Both the position numbers and the translations under genes were made by a program. From Sphaeroforma sirkka (lineage: Eukaryota; Opisthokonta; Ichthyosporea; Ichthyophonida): a stretch of 64,000 nucleotides of DNA. The stretch spans positions 17,501 through 81,500 of the forward strand of contig LUCW03000373.1 of NCBI GenBank assembly GCA_001586965.3, read 5' to 3'. Shown piece by piece: positions 59,301 through 64,000 of the stretch. Within the stretch, counting starts at the first letter, position 1, and every line of letters starts with the position of its first letter. The notes beneath the pieces are model-generated. The model searched no databases. It had not been told where the DNA came from and worked only from the letters and a program-made list of their open reading frames with translations.

Positions 59301-62300
59301 CAAATTGTGCAAGATTGTACTACACACACATACAATCATCGGGTTTAAAACGACACAGATACCTAGAAGGGTACAGAAGTAAATCATACCGACACACACT
59401 AACACGTACGGCATATATGCATAAAAATGTATAAAACAACAATCACCCTCCCTCACACAAACACATCCATCCATACATCCACACACGCATCGCAGCACAT
59501 ACAATCTCCGTCTTGAAGTGCGTGTGGTCCAGCGGGAGGTGTGCCAGCACATTCCTGGCTGCAACGATGCAGTGGTTGGAGTTGTGGCGTTGCTGCACTA
59601 CACCACACAGAGTGGTCACCAGATCATGCTGTACATCGGCAGACGCCTCTACGAACATCTCGGGCGTAATAGCACGCACGGCTACCATTTGCCCGTGGGT
59701 GTAGCCGGGGAATCCTGGGGTGGTGTGGGTGTAGGAAAATAGGTTTATGTATAGGTTTATGTATTGAATATATATACATGTACACGTATATATTGTATAT
59801 GATGTATATGTATAGAGATGAGGCTTATGTATAACTTTTAGCTATAGGACACCAATTTAGACGGGCTAGTCACGCACAGATGGCAATTGTAAGTACACAT
59901 CAAGTACACATCAAGTACACACTAGGTACCTTTGAGCGCATCCAGCAAGAATCGGGTCAGGTCATCAACTATGGTCAACATGGGAGCAACCGTCGTATCG
60001 AACTGTTTGATCAACATTTCCAGCACACTCACTTCCGCAACGGTCAGTCGGTGCTTTGGCCCGGCCTGTACGGGGCAAATAAAGTAGGGTTTAGGGTTTT
60101 TAGAGTAGGGGTTTCAACGTAGGGATGAGACGAGAGATTAGAGATAGAAAATAGGGCCAATGTGTGGATAGAAAAAAACCAGGGCACAATCTGTTGGGCA
60201 GAGATTCGGACAGTAATAGAACAGATCACACAATGACCAACACATCCATCCAATATATATATATACATGTGTGTGTATGTACGCACCTTATTCCATGGCT
60301 TACTACCCACCACTACCGACTGATCAATGGTATCACTGCTGCACTTCAGAGCCAGCTGGTGCAGCAGGTCAATGGTCGACGGCAGTACCAGCGCGCCATT
60401 CTTCAGCGCCACCACAGCCGAGAGTAGCAACGACTGCTGCACAGGATTCTTGAGTGCGCACGTGTACGAGGTTATGAAGAGCGCTACACTCTCTTGATAC
60501 TTCTTACCCACGTGTTTGGGCTTGGTCTGTCCCTCCTGTGTGTGTGTTTGGTATGGGAATACGACATACAATAGGGGTGAGGGTATGTCAGGAAAGGAAT
60601 GAGATGTAATGGGGCTATGGCGGGGCAAGGGATAGAACACAAGGGAGTGTGAGTAGGTGATGAGAGGTATTCGAATACAGAAGTGGGATGCCGGTAAGCG
60701 TTTGCGAGTAAGGTGGGAGAGCTCTGGGTGAATGGGGTTTGTTGTGTGCGTGAGTGTAGACACCCAGCGACTACACTATAGGGTTTAGAAACATAGGGTT
60801 TTAGGGTTTAGGTCATACAACCAACATCCACACTAAAGTGTACGATATGATTGGCCAAATGATACAAAGATACGGTACACCCTCTCAATACCTTGAGGGC
60901 CGATGTAAATCTCTGCGAGGCAAAGGTAGTTAGGTACTTGGCATCGTTCTGGAACTCCAACTGATGCGCCACAATCTCCTTGACCAACTGCGTAGCGTAC
61001 ACCCCCTTCAAGCCCGTGACACCGCTGTGGGCAAACACCGTGCTCGCCAGCGATTGGTAGACGGCTGCGCTATTAATAGCACCTAATGAAACCTGGATGT
61101 CCTTGGTGCCCGGGTAGTCGGGCATGGTCTTCTGCTCGGTGGACTTGGTGAAGATCGTATCAATCGCCGCAAAGCACTTGAGCGCTAGCTGCCGCACCAC
61201 GGGTGTCTCAGACACCAACACGGCCAGCAGAGATGGGACAAACACAACCACACTCTCCAGGAGAGGACCGGTCCCTTTTTCGCTGCCCTGGGTCATGTTG
61301 GCTAAGGACTGCAGGAAGGCATGGGCTATGGACAGCGCCCGCACATGCACCGCAACCCCGTTGGTGTTGGACGCAGTGTTAGACTCGTTCAACCACGACG
61401 ACGCCAGGAACAACAGCTCAGCCTAAGAGAAGGAGAAAAGGGAGGTGGGAGTGAGTGAGTGGATAGCTCAGCCTAAGAGAGGCAGAGAGACGGAGAGAGG
61501 TCAAAAGGAGGGGGGAGTGAGAGGGTGAAGAAGAAAGTATGCCAGGAGAGGCAGGTAGTGTATGAAAGGACGGTGACAGGAGGTATAATGTACGTGTATA
61601 TATGATAGTACAGACATGGAAGATGGGATATGTATGTGTGCAACCATGGATGTACCGGGAGTATGTGACATTTCACTTTACCGAGTGTCACGTCTAATAG
61701 CACGTCACAGTATGCGATGGCACCGTGATCTACACTATATATGCAAACCCGAGGGTAATCCCATATTTCTGTTATATATATATATATACATAGATACTAT
61801 TAGAACAAACACGAGATAATATACGCACACCCCTAATCCACACCACCCATCCCATACACACCTGGGCTGGTATACGGGTGAAGATCTCGATCAGCAGGGG
61901 TTGAAAACCGGCTGTGCGGACGGCGTCGCTCATGTGACGCGAGTCCACACTTGCTGTTAGAGAGAACACGCGCCACAGCAGCATGACTGCATGCTCGTCG
62001 TTGCCGCCGAGGGCCGTCTTGGTGATGATGCGCTGGAGCGTGCACAGCAGAATGGTCTGTGGACGGGAGATACAGCGGAGTGTGGATGAGTATGAGAGAG
62101 GAGAGAGAGAGCCGCTGGTGGATGGTGGGTGTATGCTGGGTGAGATGTGGGTGTGTGAGGTTGAAGGGGATGGAATGAAGAGGTGTGAGTATTTTTGTTC
62201 TGTGCGTGTGTATAAGTGTAGGTAGACAGGGCGGTGGGTGGAAGTAGGGTATCGGTGTAGCGGATCTGCATTCAAGGGATATCATGGGTAGGCCATGAGA

Positions 62301-63530
62301 GTCTCTGGTTGCAAGTGGGGTGGCGTAGCGCTGTGTGTGTAGTGTCTGTTTGATCATGATAACATAGTGGGTAGGTACGCATATAAAGTAGAGTAGATGA
62401 ATATATATATATAAACACACACACACACACATATATATATACATACAAGGGATTCTAAAGTAAAACAAGTATATGAAAGGGCATCCAGGGCCTCCCATCC
62501 AACTACCAACCTTTTGACAATAAAATGAATATTCTAGGCATTAAACTAGCGCATCATAAGCCCGATAAGGAAATAACCTATTAATAGCACATGATATCTA
62601 CCAATAGCACACGATACCTACCTGCAACACGGCGTAGTCTGGAACAGCGTCCGAGTCTCTGTCAAGCACCGACATCACCGCCTTAGTCAACTTCGTCGCC
62701 TTGATTTTCTTGACCTTCGACTTACCTACATTGGCGTTTGTGGAGTTCTGATTGGTTGCGGCGGCCAGCTCCTGTTCGATAAACCGAAGGGTCTTCTCCA
62801 CATACTCGGGTGAAGTGGTGACTAGGTGTGGGATACTGCCGCCTGAGGCTAGTAGCAGAATAAATCTGAGTTTATTGTGCATCGCTTTCGCATTCGCTTC
62901 TGTAGAGGTGCGCGTCTGCTCGCACAGAGTAAAGAGATCTACTCCCAGAGTAGGATTCGCCTGATGGGAGCAAACATACCGGGTGTCAGTACAGGGTGTG
63001 TGAATCGCTGAGATCGACAACGCAGGCGACGAGTACTTGGTCATCAGTTGGGTTATGAGTGGCTAGACACACCGATACATACCGCTGTGAACAGAACACG
63101 CACAGACCCATGCATTCTAACATAGTTGCAAACAGCGCCCACCACACTACCTCACCAGTACAAGGCATGCATGCTACCATTGTAGCTAACAAACACCTAC
63201 GAATGAACGACTAAATTCCCCAACTAACTAAATCAATCATGACACACACCGTCATGTACATTAGCTCACTAGCATATGCACACCCCATGCCATAGTCAAC
63301 TGAGCTGTACTTCCCTATCAACTCAATCAACTAAATCAACCACTACACACACCGTCATACGTACATTTAGCTCACAAGCACATGCAGCCATAGTTCTACT
63401 GTGCTGTACTCACCTTGATGGTCACAGAGAGGGCCGCGATCACGGCATCGTTCTTATGTACTGTGGAGGCAGTTGGGCTCTTAAACGTCTCAAACACAGC
63501 CGGTGTAAATCCGGCAAAGCACGGCGATTT
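50395..63530 (-). CDS. HEATR1: HEATR1/UTP10, small-subunit processome HEAT-repeat protein (5' end outside window)
   Basis: Minus-strand exons bounded by GT/AG sites: 63414-63530, 62622-62960, 61862-62056, 60892-61422, 60287-60535, 59930-60065, 59503-59714, 58971-59190, 58210-58358, 57766-58104, 56956-57225, 56392-56604, 55628-55792, 55274-55452, 54658-54898, 54231-54352, 53324-53557, 52493-52977, 51608-51858, 51174-51304, 50711-50915, 50395-50537 (stop). They encode about 1,700 residues; human HEATR1 has about 2,140, so the N-terminus lies beyond 64000. Diagnostic stretches are LHNIMSIFTFMGDNVLRQDD (exon 57766) and YQHMPQHRRLRLFTHLL (56956). The C-terminal BP28CT domain shows VGMVMKLSETSFKPLFLTLV (52493), FWRVLERLSSTLKTIFAPYI (51608) and LLPETIPFLAEAME (50711). 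UTP10 acts in the nucleolus in pre-18S rRNA processing and supports rDNA transcription. Some exon edges may be off by a few bases, and a small exon between 55792 and 56392 may be missed. Confidence 0.93.
52080..52360. repeat. ~26-bp minisatellite in a HEATR1 intron
   Basis: About ten units of the type CCCTCTAATATCACTGTGAT plus ATAAAG, some shortened, lie between exons 51608-51858 and 52493-52977. Alternating higher-order units with ATCGCTGCGATATAAAG are visible. Confidence 0.9.
55793..55965. repeat. Short tandem repeat at a HEATR1 exon edge
   Basis: Four to five units of GATGGTTTACATATAATGAT plus GGAGATGTATAT lie directly beside the exon acceptor at 55792. Confidence 0.85.
57231..57248. repeat. 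Poly-G tract in a HEATR1 intron
   Basis: An unbroken run of about 18 G follows the acceptor of exon 56956-57225. Its length may be uncertain in the assembly. Confidence 0.85.
57508..57548. repeat. (GAGT)n microsatellite
   Basis: About eight GAGT units lie in the intron 57226-57765. Confidence 0.85.
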
Positions 63531-64000
63531 CTGTGGATATAGCGATGGTACATGTGCGAATAATGATAATCATGATAGTATTAATAATAACAATAATAAC
63601 AATAGGCTTAGAATGTGCCAGCGAACATGTTTCTATACGTAGTACACACAGTATTTGTGCGCGGGGGATGTAGGGGTGTTGGGGACTGACTCGAGTCTCA
63701 GGGAGCGCATACCTACCTACTTACCTACATATATACATACATACATACAGGCCGGTTGATCCATATGGTGGATGATACGTAACATTGAGTAGTTCCGACG
63801 ATTCACAGTACCATGTTTCCGGTCACCCAGTTCACGGGAGTACTCAGGTTTGCGCTAAGGTGAAAGTGCTGTATGGCTACAGTGCAGACTCACAAACTAG
63901 TACACACACCTACGTGCCTGAAATATAGGATAAGTACACACGAACACTTGTACAACATGCATGAATACATACAATGCAGACACATCATGCACCGATACTG
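63531..64000. other. HEATR1 intron, window edge
   Basis: No further exon is convincing. (CTAC)n and (CATA)n microsatellites lie near 63710-63750. Upstream exons should lie beyond the window. Confidence 0.5.

Overview
The window is nuclear DNA from an intron-rich eukaryote, most likely a protist. Both host genes are cut into many short exons with GT/AG introns that are full of AT, TG and minisatellite repeats. The tRNA genes are eukaryotic in form, and the middle is packed with Ty3/gypsy and Ty1/copia relics. TTTAGGG-like runs occur in places, which would fit that telomere type, but the lineage cannot be fixed from sequence alone; a unicellular relative of animals such as an ichthyosporean is only a guess. 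Layout: (1) about 1-17.4 kb, + strand, holds the 3' part of one gene. Its exons join in phase into a protein with three EF-hand calcium sites, a degenerate cyclic-nucleotide-binding-like domain and a complete bacterial-type (MaeB-like) malic enzyme. (2) 17.4-21 kb is AT-rich intergenic DNA with a tRNA-Val(TAC), a tRNA-Gly(TCC) and a 272-bp tandem duplication. (3) 21-46.8 kb is a block of nested mobile elements. (4) 46.9-50.4 kb is intergenic, with a solo LTR that has a perfect 5-bp target duplication and a second tRNA-Gly(TCC). (5) 50.4-63.5 kb, - strand, is the 3' four-fifths of HEATR1/UTP10, the HEAT-repeat subunit of the small-subunit processome, in about 22 exons. The two host genes converge on the transposon block. 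The nesting in block 3 can be read from target-site duplications and from matching sequence on both sides of each insert. A GC-rich Ty3-like fragment (26573-27280 and 46050 onward) is split by a Ty1/copia element (27281-46049, duplication TGAAG). The copia element is split by a deleted Ty3 chromovirus (28921-33284, CACA) and by a non-autonomous LTR element (34191-42653, ATTGG). That last element is split by a 6.2-kb DNA transposon (35533-41781). The DNA transposon is the most unusual object here. It has long inverted repeats of about 280 bp. On one strand it carries an IS5/ISL2EU-like DDE transposase. Convergent to that it carries a FEN1/XPG-family flap nuclease with all seven recognisable metal-binding acids, and a SAP-domain protein whose downstream part is present in three nearly identical 698-bp tandem copies. 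The two observations most worth following are the EF-hand/cNBD-like/malic enzyme fusion and the nuclease-bearing DNA transposon.
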